Positions 1-10,266 of a stretch of DNA of 64,000 nt are shown here, one piece after another. The stretch is from Sipunculus nudus (taxonomy: Eukaryota > Annelida > Sipuncula > Golfingiida > Sipunculidae), in contig CM049308.1 in assembly GCA_026874595.1 (NCBI GenBank), positions 79,218,124 through 79,282,123 of the forward strand, given 5' to 3'. Both the position numbers and the translations under genes were made by a program. Under the pieces are notes generated by a model. The model was not told where the DNA came from. It worked only from the letters and a program-made list of their open reading frames with translations, and ran no database searches. How positions within the stretch are numbered: the stretch's first letter is position 1; every line of letters starts with the position of its first letter.

Positions 1-237
1 CAGCCGTCGAAGTTGACTGACCTGGCCAAAACGGAAATTTACTCAAAATATTCTCAACACTGTCAACATCAATGAGTTTATGATTGATCATTCCCAAACA
101 AAACAACTTTAAGATATTCCGAATCGGCTTTTTATTCACCTAGATCACGCACGGTGCCGTCATCTGTTGGCGGCCACCAAAATAACGGGAAAATACCTGC
201 CATGTACCCGACCCACCATCTCTCGCTTGGCCGCCTC

Positions 238-441
238 TGAGTAGTTCCACATGAGTACCTTAATGAGTACCTCACTGAGTAGTAATTGCGCATATCTCAC
301 CAGGCAAAGCGACTTCCACGCGCGCTACCTCTGACAACTGAACGAACTTATCTGACATTTGACAGACATACCACTGACACACCGCTACGAAACACCTCAG
401 CTCCACGTGTGATTAACCTGTCACCTCGAATCTCATATATA
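238..441 (+). promoter_or_regulatory. Promoter, array copy 1 (first E-box lost)
   Basis: TGAGTA repeats begin at 238. The TATATA box is at 436-441. The second CACGTG is at 404-409. The first E-box site (356-361) reads CATTTG. Confidence 0.65.
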
Positions 442-517
442 CAGCTCCCACCACTCCAGCACTTCATATCCTGATTCTCCACACAACGAGTATCAACGTT
501 CACAACAAAGCTCCGTC

Positions 518-985
518 ATGCGCTTCATGCACCAATCTGACGCTGCTCCCTCCAGTATGGACACGGGTCTTTTGCAGTTCCGCTTTGACAGCACCAAACC
601 CAAGTTTGAGAAAGCTTGTCAGCAACTCGTGCTGCTCAACAACACAATCAAATCCCTTGAAGTTCGTTACAAGCGAGCTGTAAAAAGAAACAACAAAGTC
701 TTCCGTCACAACCTGCGTGCCAAGCTTGCTGCTGTCGAGGGACTGCGGACGTTGCTGCACCAGTATACCTGTCGCAAGGCTAATCAACTTGATCAGATGG
801 AAGCTCAGCTCAGCCGTACCACTGTGACAGCCAGCGAAGTCTCCATGGAGACTATGGAGAACATGCTTTATACTTTAAACTTCAAAACCGTGAAATACAG
901 TGTCACGGAAAACAAAATGCTCTTTTCAGAGCAAACACGTCATCCTCATCTAGGTGTTTCTTTCACTTTCCCAAATATTTACTAA
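518..985 (+). CDS. Array gene copy 1, stop-loss variant (155 codons)
   Basis: Residues 1-119 follow the family except for Asn at position 89. The normal TAA is TTA here, so the frame continues 36 codons, straight through the histone-like stem-loop at 918-933, to a TAA at 983-985. If the transcript is cut just after the stem-loop, as histone mRNAs are, the message would have no in-frame stop. The copy may be non-functional or may depend on a downstream poly(A) site. Confidence 0.5.
   Translation: MRFMHQSDAAPSSMDTGLLQFRFDSTKPKFEKACQQLVLLNNTIKSLEVRYKRAVKRNNKVFRHNLRAKLAAVEGLRTLLHQYTCRKANQLDQMEAQLSRTTVTASEVSMETMENMLYTLNFKTVKYSVTENKMLFSEQTRHPHLGVSFTFPNIY
918..933 (+). terminator. Histone-type 3' stem-loop, copy 1
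   Basis: Stem TGCTCT/AGAGCA with loop TTTC. In this stop-loss copy it lies inside the open frame. Confidence 0.8.
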
Positions 986-2230
986 AAGAAACTAAATTCA
1001 CATGATATCAAAATATAAATAATCAATATATTTACTGACAATAACTACTGATAATGTGAGTTTTCCACAGAAATTATTATTGAAATCTGACAGAATTTTA
1101 TAGAAATCATGAATAAAAATAAATCAATTTAAAAGTTAAATTTAAGTCGTTTAGATTATCATGGTAATTTAAATTTCTTTATACCGTTCAATATTTTCCC
1201 ACATAAAGCTGGGGTTTTTTCTCTCCCGGGGGAATTTCGGGCTGGACGGGTGAAACAAGCTGCCGATATTCACGTTGTTTGTGAGAGATGGCGCTGCGAT
1301 AGCACTTCACTGAAGAAATCAGAATGTCATTTTCAAAGAATTTATGGCAAAATATATAAAACAATACCCCCCTTAGGACACATGTGCTTGGCATCGTTCC
1401 CGAAGGTCGAAGACCAAACACGGGCATATCCAGGCGTGGCCACAGAGAATTAGCGTAACAAAATCGGCTGGTAACACCGCCGTTTCTAGATATAGAAATA
1501 ACATATAAATATTCCTAGAGTCATAATATGACGACAGTCGAGTTTTATTTTCTTTCATAGAGGAAATTAACTTTAGCTTCTAAATTCTATGAAAAACATT
1601 CAGTGATCACAACTATACTCAAATAAATTTGCAACAAGATGTTCCATACCTTATATATAAACAAAATAGGCATAAATTCTACAAAATGAACATCAAAAAT
1701 ATTATTAAAGATTGTCCACAAAATTTGAAAATATCATCAAAGATAATATGACTCATCTGTTGATATCCCATGTTTTTTACCGAGTGCGACATCTTTTACG
1801 CACGCAATTGTGATAGGAATGTAATATTAATAGAAAATGACATGAACTTTCCTTTTTTTCCGATGACAAAACAATTATTTTCCAACAGATACACTCCGTC
1901 TGTCACAATTTCCTGGAAATGTCTGTGTCAACGGACCATCGGCTAGCCTGAACGATTATTCCGCTGAGCGGTCATTACGACCAAACATTAAATCAGCCGT
2001 TGAAGTTGACTGACCTGGCCAAAACGGAAATTTACTCAAAATATTCTCAACACTGTCAACATCAATGAGTTTATGATTGATCATTCCCAAGCAAAACATC
2101 TTTAAGATATTCTGAATCGGCTTTTTATTCACCTAGATCACGCACGGTTCCGTCATCTGTTTGCGGCCACCAAAATAACGGGAAAATACCTGCCATGTAC
2201 CCGACCCACCATCTCTCGCTTGGCCGCCTC

Positions 2231-2434
2231 TGAGTAGTTCCACATGAGTACCTTAATGAGTACCTCACTGAGTAGTACTTGCACATATCTCACCAGGCTC
2301 AGCGACTTCCACGCGCGCTACCTCTGACAACTGAACGAACTTATCTGACACGTGACAGACATACCACTGACACACCGCTACGAAACACCTCAGCTCCACG
2401 TGTGATTAACCTGTCACCTCGCATCTCATATATA
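2231..2434 (+). promoter_or_regulatory. Promoter, array copy 2 (reference layout)
   Basis: Four TGAGTA-type elements lie within about 45 bp from 2231; two of them form a 12-bp-spaced direct repeat of TGAGTACCT. CACGTG E-boxes follow at 2349-2354 and 2397-2402, 48 bp apart. A TATATA box is at 2429-2434. By the usual TATA-to-start distance, transcription would begin near 2459-2464, giving a 5' leader of about 50 nt. CACGTG is the recognition core of bHLH-zip factors such as MYC/MAX and USF. Which factor acts here is unknown. Confidence 0.7.
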
Positions 2435-2510
2435 CAGCTCCCACCACTCCAGCACTTCATATCCTGATTCTACACACAACGAATATCAACGTTCACAACA
2501 AAGCTCCGTC

Positions 2511-2870
2511 ATGCGCTTCATGCGCCAATCTGACGCTGCTCCCTCATGTATGGACACGGGTTTTTTGCAGTTCCGCTTTGACAGCACCAAACCCAAGTTT
2601 GAGAAAGCTTGTCAGCAACTCGTGCTGCTCAACAACACAATCAAATCCCTTGAAGTTCGTTACAAGCGAGCTGTAAAAAGAAACAACAAAGTCTTCCGTC
2701 ACAACCTGCGTGCCAAGCTTGCTGCTGTCGAGGGACTGCGGACGTTGCTGCACCAGTATACCTGTCGCAAGGCTGATCAACTGGATCAGATGGAAGCTCA
2801 GCTCAGCCGTACTACTGTGACAGCCAGCGAAGTCTCCATGGAGACTATGGAGAACATGCTTTATACTTAA
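2511..2870 (+). CDS. Array gene copy 2: intronless 119-residue basic helical protein, function unknown
   Basis: This is the full-length frame of the family. The start is the first ATG downstream of the TATA box, with a purine at -3; a second in-frame ATG is codon 4. Residues 1-26 look flexible and Ser/Asp/Met-rich. Residues about 28-60 and 62-100 look like two long amphipathic helices with a very basic junction (Lys52, Arg53, Lys56, Arg57, Lys60). Residues 101-119 are Thr/Ser/Met/Glu-rich. By count the protein has 19 Lys/Arg against 12 Asp/Glu. There is no signal peptide or membrane segment, and I recognise no histone-fold or other named domain. A faint resemblance to the helical Spot14/MID1IP1 family (a Leu-Arg-Thr-x-Leu ... 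Arg-Lys-Ala pattern around 76-88) is speculative. This copy carries Arg5, Cys13 and Phe18. The ORF is richer in G+C than its spacers. Confidence 0.7.
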   Translation: MRFMRQSDAAPSCMDTGFLQFRFDSTKPKFEKACQQLVLLNNTIKSLEVRYKRAVKRNNKVFRHNLRAKLAAVEGLRTLLHQYTCRKADQLDQMEAQLSRTTVTASEVSMETMENMLYT

Positions 2871-2910
2871 AACTTCAAAACCGTAAAATACAGTGTCACG
2901 GAAAACAAAA

Positions 2911-2926
2911 TGCTCTTTTCAGAGCA
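2911..2926 (+). terminator. Histone-type 3' stem-loop, copy 2 (reference)
   Basis: Six base pairs, TGCTCT with AGAGCA, close a TTTC loop. The flanks are ACAAAA on the 5' side and AACACG on the 3' side. The metazoan replication-dependent histone consensus is GGYYYT-TTTC-like loop-ARRRCC. Here the outer pair is T-A rather than G-C. The second G-C pair, the loop and the T-A loop-closing pair all match. It starts 41 nt after the TAA, the position expected for this element. I see no purine-rich downstream element of the CAAGAAAGA kind. AATAAA motifs occur from 3106 as possible fallback poly(A) signals. Confidence 0.85.
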
Positions 2927-4264
2927 AACACGTCATCCTCATCTAGGTGTTTCTTTCGCTTTCCCAAATATTTTCTATATGAAACTAAATTCACATGATA
3001 TCAAAATATAAATAATCAATATATTTTACTGACAATAACTACTGATAATGTGAGTTTTTCACAGAAACTATTATTGAAATCTTACAGAATTTTATAGAAA
3101 TCATGAATAAAAATAAATAAATTTACAAGTTATATTTAAGTAGTTTAGATTATCATGGTAATTTAAATTACTTTATACCGATCAATATTTTTTCACATAA
3201 AGCTGGGGTTTTTTCTCTCCCGGGGGAATTTCGGGCTGGACGGGTGAAACCTGCTGCCGTTATTTTCATAATTTCCGATTCAGAATATTGACCGCTCTTC
3301 CGTAGTTCACGTTGTTTGTGAGAGATGGCGCTGCGATAGCACTTCACTGAAGAAATCAGAATGTCATTTTCTAAGAATTTATGGCGAAATATATAAAACA
3401 ATACCCCCTTAAGGACACATGTGCTTGGCATCGTTCCCGAAGGTCGAAGACCAAACACGGGCATATCCAGGCGTGGCCACAGAGAATTAGCGTAACAAAA
3501 TCGGCTGGTAACACCGCCGTTTCTAGATATAGAAATAATATATAAATATTCCTAAAGTCATAATATGACGACAGTCGCGTTTTATTTTCTTTCATAGAGG
3601 AAATTAACATTAGCTTCTAAATTCTATGAAAAACATTCATTGATCACAACTATACTTCAATAAATTTGCCACAAGATGTTCCATACCTTATATTTAAACA
3701 AAATAGGCATAAATTATACAAAATGAACATTGAAAATATTATTAAAGATTGTCCATAAAATTTGAAAATGTCTTCAAAGATAACATGACTCATCTGTTGA
3801 TATCCCATGTTTTTTACCGAATGCGACATCTTTTACGCACACAATTGTGATAGGAATGTAACATTAATAGAAAATGACATGAACTTTCCTTTTTCCGATG
3901 ACAAAACAATTATTTCCAACAGATACACTCCGTCTGTCACAATTTCCTGGAAATGTCTGTGTCAACGGACCATCGGCTAGCCTGAACGTTAATTCCGCTG
4001 AGCGGTCATTATGACCAAACATTAAATCAGCCGTCGAAGTTGACTGACCTGGCCAAAACGGAAATTTACTCAAAATATTCTCAACACTGTCAACATCAAT
4101 GAGTTTATGATTGATCATTCCCAAACAAAACAACTTTAAGATATTCCGAATCGGCTTTTTATTCACCTAGATCACGCACGGTGCCGTCATCTGTTGGCGG
4201 CCACCAAAATAACGGGAAAATACCTGCCATGTACCCGACCCACCATCTCTCGCTTGGCCGCCTC
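2927..4264 (+). other. Representative intergenic spacer of the array (copy 2 to copy 3)
   Basis: This spacer stands for all units. It is AT-rich to about 3200, with AATAAA motifs at 3106-3111 and 3112-3117. A GC-richer block of about 330 nt follows, then AT-rich sequence to about 3880, then a mixed stretch leading into the next promoter. No convincing protein-coding frame was seen on either strand: long minus-strand frames are broken by stops in several copies, for example a TAG just upstream of the MINHK segment wherever the plus strand reads CCCTAAC. Confidence 0.7.
3203..3530. other. Conserved GC-richer spacer block, possibly regulatory or an RNA gene (one per unit)
   Basis: It stands out from AT-rich flanks and recurs in all 20 units. 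Visible elements in this unit are a near-kB site GGGGAATTTC (3223-3232), AGATGGCGCT, which equals the core of CTCF-type sites (3323-3332), a TATATAAAA (3390-3398), a small hairpin GGTC-GAA-GACC (3442-3452) and a bulged hairpin GGCTGGTAACACCGCC (3503-3518). The TATA-like element decays to TACATAAAA in copies 9-19, which weakens a second-promoter reading. The CTCF-like core is damaged in copies 5 and 6. No known RNA family was recognised. Confidence 0.4.
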
Positions 4265-4468
4265 TGAGTAGTTCCACATGAGTACCTTAATGAGTACCTC
4301 ACTGAGTAGTAATTGCGCATATCTCACCAGGCAAAGCGACTTCCACGCGCGCTACCTCTGACAACTGAACGAACTTATCTGACATTTGACAGACATACCA
4401 CTGACACACCGCTACGAAACACCTCAGCTCCACGTGTGATTAACCTGTCACCTCGAATCTCATATATA
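4265..4468 (+). promoter_or_regulatory. Promoter, array copy 3 (first E-box lost)
   Basis: Same state as copy 1: first E-box site CATTTG at 4383-4388, second CACGTG at 4431-4436, TATATA at 4463-4468. Confidence 0.65.
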
Positions 4469-4544
4469 CAGCTCCCACCACTCCAGCACTTCATATCCTG
4501 ATTCTCCACACAACGAGTATCAACGTTCACAACAAAGCTCCGTC

Positions 4545-5012
4545 ATGCGCTTCATGCACCAATCTGACGCTGCTCCCTCCAGTATGGACACGGGTCTTTT
4601 GCAGTTCCGCTTTGACAGCACCAAACCCAAGTTTGAGAAAGCTTGTCAGCAACTCGTGCTGCTCAACAACACAATCAAATCCCTTGAAGTTCGTTACAAG
4701 CGAGCTGTAAAAAGAAACAACAAAGTCTTCCGTCACAACCTGCGTGCCAAGCTTGCTGCTGTCGAGGGACTGCGGACGTTGCTGCACCAGTATACCTGTC
4801 GCAAGGCTAATCAACTTGATCAGATGGAAGCTCAGCTCAGCCGTACCACTGTGACAGCCAGCGAAGTCTCCATGGAGACTATGGAGAACATGCTTTATAC
4901 TTTAAACTTCAAAACCGTGAAATACAGTGTCACGGAAAACAAAATGCTCTTTTCAGAGCAAACACGTCATCCTCATCTAGGTGTTTCTTTCACTTTCCCA
5001 AATATTTACTAA
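4545..5012 (+). CDS. Array gene copy 3, stop-loss variant (155 codons)
   Basis: The coding sequence matches copy 1, 4027 bp upstream, including TAA to TTA and Asn89. This shows that the stop-loss allele was duplicated as part of the two-unit block. Confidence 0.5.
   Translation: MRFMHQSDAAPSSMDTGLLQFRFDSTKPKFEKACQQLVLLNNTIKSLEVRYKRAVKRNNKVFRHNLRAKLAAVEGLRTLLHQYTCRKANQLDQMEAQLSRTTVTASEVSMETMENMLYTLNFKTVKYSVTENKMLFSEQTRHPHLGVSFTFPNIY
4945..4960 (+). terminator. Histone-type 3' stem-loop, copy 3
   Basis: Intact hairpin, read through by the extended frame. Confidence 0.8.
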
Positions 5013-6257
5013 AAGAAACTAAATTCACATGATATCAAAATATAAATAATCAATATATTTACTGACAATAACTACTGATAATGTGAGTTTTCCACAGAAA
5101 TTATTATTGAAATCTGACAGAATTTTATAGAAATCATGAATAAAAATAAATCAATTTAAAAGTTAAATTTAAGTCGTTTAGATTATCATGGTAATTTAAA
5201 TTTCTTTATACCGTTCAATATTTTCCCACATAAAGCTGGGGTTTTTTCTCTCCCGGGGGAATTTCGGGCTGGACGGGTGAAACAAGCTGCCGATATTCAC
5301 GTTGTTTGTGAGAGATGGCGCTGCGATAGCACTTCACTGAAGAAATCAGAATGTCATTTTCAAAGAATTTATGGCAAAATATATAAAACAATACCCCCCT
5401 TAGGACACATGTGCTTGGCATCGTTCCCGAAGGTCGAAGACCAAACACGGGCATATCCAGGCGTGGCCACAGAGAATTAGCGTAACAAAATCGGCTGGTA
5501 ACACCGCCGTTTCTAGATATAGAAATAACATATAAATATTCCTAGAGTCATAATATGACGACAGTCGAGTTTTATTTTCTTTCATAGAGGAAATTAACTT
5601 TAGCTTCTAAATTCTATGAAAAACATTCAGTGATCACAACTATACTCAAATAAATTTGCAACAAGATGTTCCATACCTTATATATAAACAAAATAGGCAT
5701 AAATTCTACAAAATGAACATCAAAAATATTATTAAAGATTGTCCACAAAATTTGAAAATATCATCAAAGATAATATGACTCATCTGTTGATATCCCATGT
5801 TTTTTACCGAGTGCGACATCTTTTACGCACGCAATTGTGATAGGAATGTAATATTAATAGAAAATGACATGAACTTTCCTTTTTTTCCGATGACAAAACA
5901 ATTATTTTCCAACAGATACACTCCGTCTGTCACAATTTCCTGGAAATGTCTGTGTCAACGGACCATCGGCTAGCCTGAACGATTATTCCGCTGAGCGGTC
6001 ATTACGACCAAACATTAAATCAGCCGTTGAAGTTGACTGACCTGGCCAAAACGGAAATTTACTCAAAATATTCTCAACACTGTCAACATCAATGAGTTTA
6101 TGATTGATCATTCCCAAGCAAAACATCTTTAAGATATTCTGAATCGGCTTTTTATTCACCTAGATCACGCACGGTTCCGTCATCTGTTTGCGGCCACCAA
6201 AATAACGGGAAAATACCTGCCATGTACCCGACCCACCATCTCTCGCTTGGCCGCCTC

Positions 6258-6461
6258 TGAGTAGTTCCACATGAGTACCTTAATGAGTACCTCACTGAGT
6301 AGTACTTGCACATATCTCACCAGGCTCAGCGACTTCCACGCGCGCTACCTCTGACAACTGAACGAACTTATCTGACACGTGACAGACATACCACTGACAC
6401 ACCGCTACGAAACACCTCAGCTCCACGTGTGATTAACCTGTCACCTCGCATCTCATATATA
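6258..6461 (+). promoter_or_regulatory. Promoter, array copy 4
   Basis: Both E-boxes intact (6376-6381, 6424-6429); TATATA 6456-6461. Confidence 0.65.
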
Positions 6462-6537
6462 CAGCTCCCACCACTCCAGCACTTCATATCCTGATTCTAC
6501 ACACAACGAATATCAACGTTCACAACAAAGCTCCGTC

Positions 6538-6897
6538 ATGCGCTTCATGCGCCAATCTGACGCTGCTCCCTCATGTATGGACACGGGTTTTTTGCAGTTC
6601 CGCTTTGACAGCACCAAACCCAAGTTTGAGAAAGCTTGTCAGCAACTCGTGCTGCTCAACAACACAATCAAATCCCTTGAAGTTCGTTACAAGCGAGCTG
6701 TAAAAAGAAACAACAAAGTCTTCCGTCACAACCTGCGTGCCAAGCTTGCTGCTGTCGAGGGACTGCGGACGTTGATGCACCAGTATACCTGTCGCAAGGC
6801 TAATCAACTGGATCAGATGGAAGCTCAGCTCAGCCGTACTACTGTGACAGCCAGCGAAGTCTCCATGGAGACCATGGAGAACATGCTCTATACTTAA
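6538..6897 (+). CDS. Array gene copy 4, full length
   Basis: Arg5, Cys13 and Phe18 as in copy 2, plus private Leu80 to Met and Asn89. Ends on the normal TAA. Confidence 0.65.
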   Translation: MRFMRQSDAAPSCMDTGFLQFRFDSTKPKFEKACQQLVLLNNTIKSLEVRYKRAVKRNNKVFRHNLRAKLAAVEGLRTLMHQYTCRKANQLDQMEAQLSRTTVTASEVSMETMENMLYT

Positions 6898-6937
6898 AAC
6901 TTCAAAACCGTGAAATACAGTGTCACGGAAAACAAAA

Positions 6938-6953
6938 TGCTCTTTTCAGAGCA
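6938..6953 (+). terminator. Histone-type 3' stem-loop, copy 4
   Basis: Perfect 6-bp stem with TTTC loop, 40 nt between stop codon and stem. Confidence 0.85.
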
Positions 6954-8292
6954 AACACGTCATCCTCATCTAGGTGTTTCTTTCGCTTTCCCAAATATTT
7001 TCTATATGAAACTAAATTCACATGATATCAAAGTATAAATAATCAATATATTTTACTGACAATAACTACTGATAATGTGAGTTTTCCACAGAAACTATTA
7101 TTGAAATATGACAGAATTTTATAGAAATCATGAATAAAAATAAATAAATTTACAAGTTATATTTAAGTCGTTTAGATTATCATGGTAATTTAAATTACTT
7201 TATACCGATCAATATTTTTTCACATAAAGCTGGGGGTTTTTCTCTCCCGGGGGAATTTCGGGCTGGACGGGTGAAACCTGCTGCCGTTATTTTCATAATT
7301 TCCGATTCAGAATATTGACCGCTCTTCCGTAGTTCACGTTGTTTGTGAGAGATGGCGCTGCGATAGCACTTCACTGAAGAAATCAGAATGTCATTTTCAA
7401 AGAATTTATGGCGAAATATATAAAACAATACCCCCCTTAGGACACATGTGCTTGGCATCGTTCCCGAAGGTCGAAGACCAAACACGGGCATATCCAGGCA
7501 TGGCCACAGAGAATTAGCGTAACAAAATCGGCTGGTAACACCGCCGTTTCTAGATATAGAAATAATATATAAATATTCCTAAAGTCATAATATGACGACA
7601 GTCGCGTTTTATTTTCTTTCATAGAGGAAAATAACATTAGCTTCTAAATTCTATGAAAAACTTTCATTGATCACAACTATACTTCAATAAATTTGCCACA
7701 AGATGTTCCATACCTTATATTTAAACAAAATAGGCATAAATTATACAAAATGAACATTAAAAATATTATTAAAGATTGTCCATAAAATTTGAAAATGTCT
7801 TCAAAGATAACATGACTCATCTGTTGATATCCCATGTTTTTTACCGAATGCGACATCTTTTACGCACACAATTGTGATAGGAATGTAACATTAATAGAAA
7901 ATGACATGAACTTTCCTTATTTCCGATGACAAAACAATTATTTCCAACAGATACACTCCGTCTGTCACAATTTCCTGGAAATGTCTGTGTCAACGGACCA
8001 TCGGCTAGCCTGAACGATAATTCCGCTGAGCGGTCATTATGACCAAACATTAAATCAGCCGTCGAAGTTGACTGACCTGGCCAAAACGGAAATTTACTCA
8101 AAATATTCTCAACACTGTCAACATCAATGAGTTTATGATTGATCATTCCCAAACAAAACAACTTTAAGATATTCCGAATCGGCTTTTTATTCACCTAGAT
8201 CACGCACGGTGCCGTCATCTGTTGGCGGCCACCAAAATAACGGGAAAATACCTGCCATGTACCCGACCCACCATCTCTCGCTTGGCCGCCTC

Positions 8293-8496
8293 TGAGTAGT
8301 TCCACATGAGTACCTTAATGAGTACCTCACTGAGTAGTAATTGCGCATATCTCACCAGGCAAAGCGACTTCCACGCGCGCTACCTCTGACAACTGAACGA
8401 ACTTATCTGACATTTGACAGACATACCACTGACACACCGCTACGAAACACCTCAGCTCCACGTGTGATTAACCTGTCACCTCGAATCTCATATATA
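8293..8496 (+). promoter_or_regulatory. Promoter, array copy 5 (first E-box lost)
   Basis: First E-box site CATTTG at 8411-8416, as in copies 1 and 3. Second CACGTG 8459-8464; TATATA 8491-8496. Confidence 0.65.
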
Positions 8497-8572
8497 CAGC
8501 TCCCACCACTCCAGCACTTCATATCCTGATTCTCCACACAACGAGTATCAACGTTCACAACAAAGCTCCGTC

Positions 8573-8932
8573 ATGCGCTTCATGCACCAATCTGACGCTG
8601 CTCCCTCCAGTATGGACACGGGTCTTTTGCAGTTCCGCTTTGACAGCACCAAACCCAAGTTTGAGAAAGCTTGTCAGCAACTCGTGCTGCTCAACAACAC
8701 AATCAAATCCCTTGAAGTTCGTTACAAGCGAGCTGTAAAAAGAAACAACAAAGTCTTCCGTCACAACCTGCGTGCCAAGCTTGCTGCTGTCGAGGGACTG
8801 CGGACGTTGCTGCACCAGTATACCTGTCGCAAGGCTGATCAACTGGATCAGATGGAAGCTCAGCTCAGCCGTACCACTGTGACAGCCAGCGAAGTTTCCA
8901 TGGAGACTATGGAGAACATGCTTTATACTTAA
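8573..8932 (+). CDS. Array gene copy 5, full length, consensus protein
   Basis: Encodes the consensus 119-residue protein with Asp89, despite sharing the damaged first E-box with the stop-loss copies. The following spacer has a private deletion of about 19 bp near 10005, so this unit spaces only 1974 bp to the next. Confidence 0.7.
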   Translation: MRFMHQSDAAPSSMDTGLLQFRFDSTKPKFEKACQQLVLLNNTIKSLEVRYKRAVKRNNKVFRHNLRAKLAAVEGLRTLLHQYTCRKADQLDQMEAQLSRTTVTASEVSMETMENMLYT

Positions 8933-8972
8933 AACTTTAAACCCGTGAAATACAGTGTCACGGAAAACAAAA

Positions 8973-8988
8973 TGCTCTTTTCAGAGCA
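8973..8988 (+). terminator. Histone-type 3' stem-loop, copy 5
   Basis: Intact 16-nt hairpin. The upstream leader differs slightly (CTTTAAACCC in place of CTTCAAAACC), and the hairpin is unaffected. Confidence 0.85.
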
Positions 8989-10266
8989 AACACGTCATCC
9001 TCATCTAGGTGTTTCTTTCGCTTTCCCAAATATTTACTATATGAAACTAAATTCACATGATATCAAAATATAAATAATCAATATATTTTACTGACAATAA
9101 CTACTGATAATGTGAGTTTTCCACAGAAACTATTATTGAAATCTTACAGAATTTTATAGAAATCATGAATAAAAATAAATAAATTTACAAGTTATATTTA
9201 AGTCGTTTAGATTATCATGGTAATTTAAATTACTTTATACCGATCAATATTTTTTAACATAAAGCTGGGGTTTTTTCTCTCCCGGGGGAATTTCGGGCTG
9301 GACGGGTGAAACCTGCTGCCGATATTCACGTTGTTTGTGAGAGAAGGCGCTGCGATAGCACTTCACTGAAGAAATCAGAATGTCATTTTCAAAGAATTTA
9401 TGGCGAAATATATAAAACAATACCCCCCTTAGGACACATGTGCTTGGCATCGTTCCCGAAGGTCGAAGACCAAACACGGGCATATCCAGGCGTGGCCACA
9501 GAGAATTAGCGTAACAAAATCGGCTGGTAACACCGCCGTTTCTAGATATAGCAATAATATATAAATATTCCTAAAGTCATAATATGACGACAGTCGCGTT
9601 TTATTTTCTTTCATAGAGGAAATTAACATTAGCTTCTTAATTCTATGAAAAACATTCATTGATCACAACTATACTCCAATAAATTTGCCACAAGATGTTC
9701 CATACCTTATATTTAAACAAAATAGGCATAAATTATACAAAATGAACATTAAAAATATTATTAAAGATTGTCCATAAAATTTGAAAATATCTTCAAAGAT
9801 AATATGACTCATCTGTTGATATCCCATGTTTTTTACCGAGTGCGACATCTTTTACGCACACAATTGTGATAGGAATGTAACATTAATAGAAAATGACATG
9901 AACTTTCCTTATTTCCGATGACAAAACAATTATTTTCCAACAGATACACTCCGTCTGTCACAATTTCCTGGAAATTTCTGTGTCAACGGACCATCGGCTA
10001 GGCTGAACGATTACGGCCAAACATTAAATCAGCCGTCGAAGTTGACTGACCTGGCCGAAACGGAAATTTACTCAAAATATTCTCAACACTGTCAATATCA
10101 ATGAGTTTATGATTGATCATTCCCAAACAAAACAACTTTAAGATATTCCGAATCGGCTTTTTATTCACCTAGATCACGCACGGTGCCGTCATCTGTTGGC
10201 GGCCACCAAAATAACGGGAAAATACCTGCCATGTACCCGACCCACCATCTCTCGCTTGGCCGCCTC

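Larger units (their letters stand above)
1..8054 (+). repeat. Dimeric higher-order repeat: two 4027-bp blocks (1-4027 and 4028-8054)
   Basis: Every landmark in copies 1 and 2 reappears 4027 bp later in copies 3 and 4. Copies 1 and 3 share the stop-loss change, the damaged first E-box and the missing segment of about 43 bp. Copies 2 and 4 share residues Arg5, Cys13 and Phe18. The first half looks identical between blocks. The second half differs by scattered substitutions, for example Leu80 to Met and Asp89 to Asn in copy 4. This indicates duplication of a two-unit block by unequal exchange. Confidence 0.9.

Noticed and set aside
286-474. 62-codon plus-strand frame in every unit, upstream of the array gene
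   Set aside because: It has no ATG start (TTG), overlaps the E-boxes and TATA box, and lies upstream of the expected transcription start.
500-787. 95-codon minus-strand frame over the array gene
   Set aside because: It is an exact antisense shadow of the plus-strand ORF, present only because that ORF is conserved, with no promoter of its own.
3476-3500. ACAGAGAATTAGC in the GC-richer block, resembling the ACAGAGA region of U6 snRNA
   Set aside because: The U6 5' stem-loop, the catalytic internal stem-loop sequence and the terminal T-run are all absent. A short chance match is more likely.
3864-4166. Minus-strand frames of 98-117 codons in the spacers, possible second gene per unit
   Set aside because: Start, stop and frame differ between copies; several copies have a TAG just before the MINHK segment and others shift at spacer indels. 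No regulatory signals fit.
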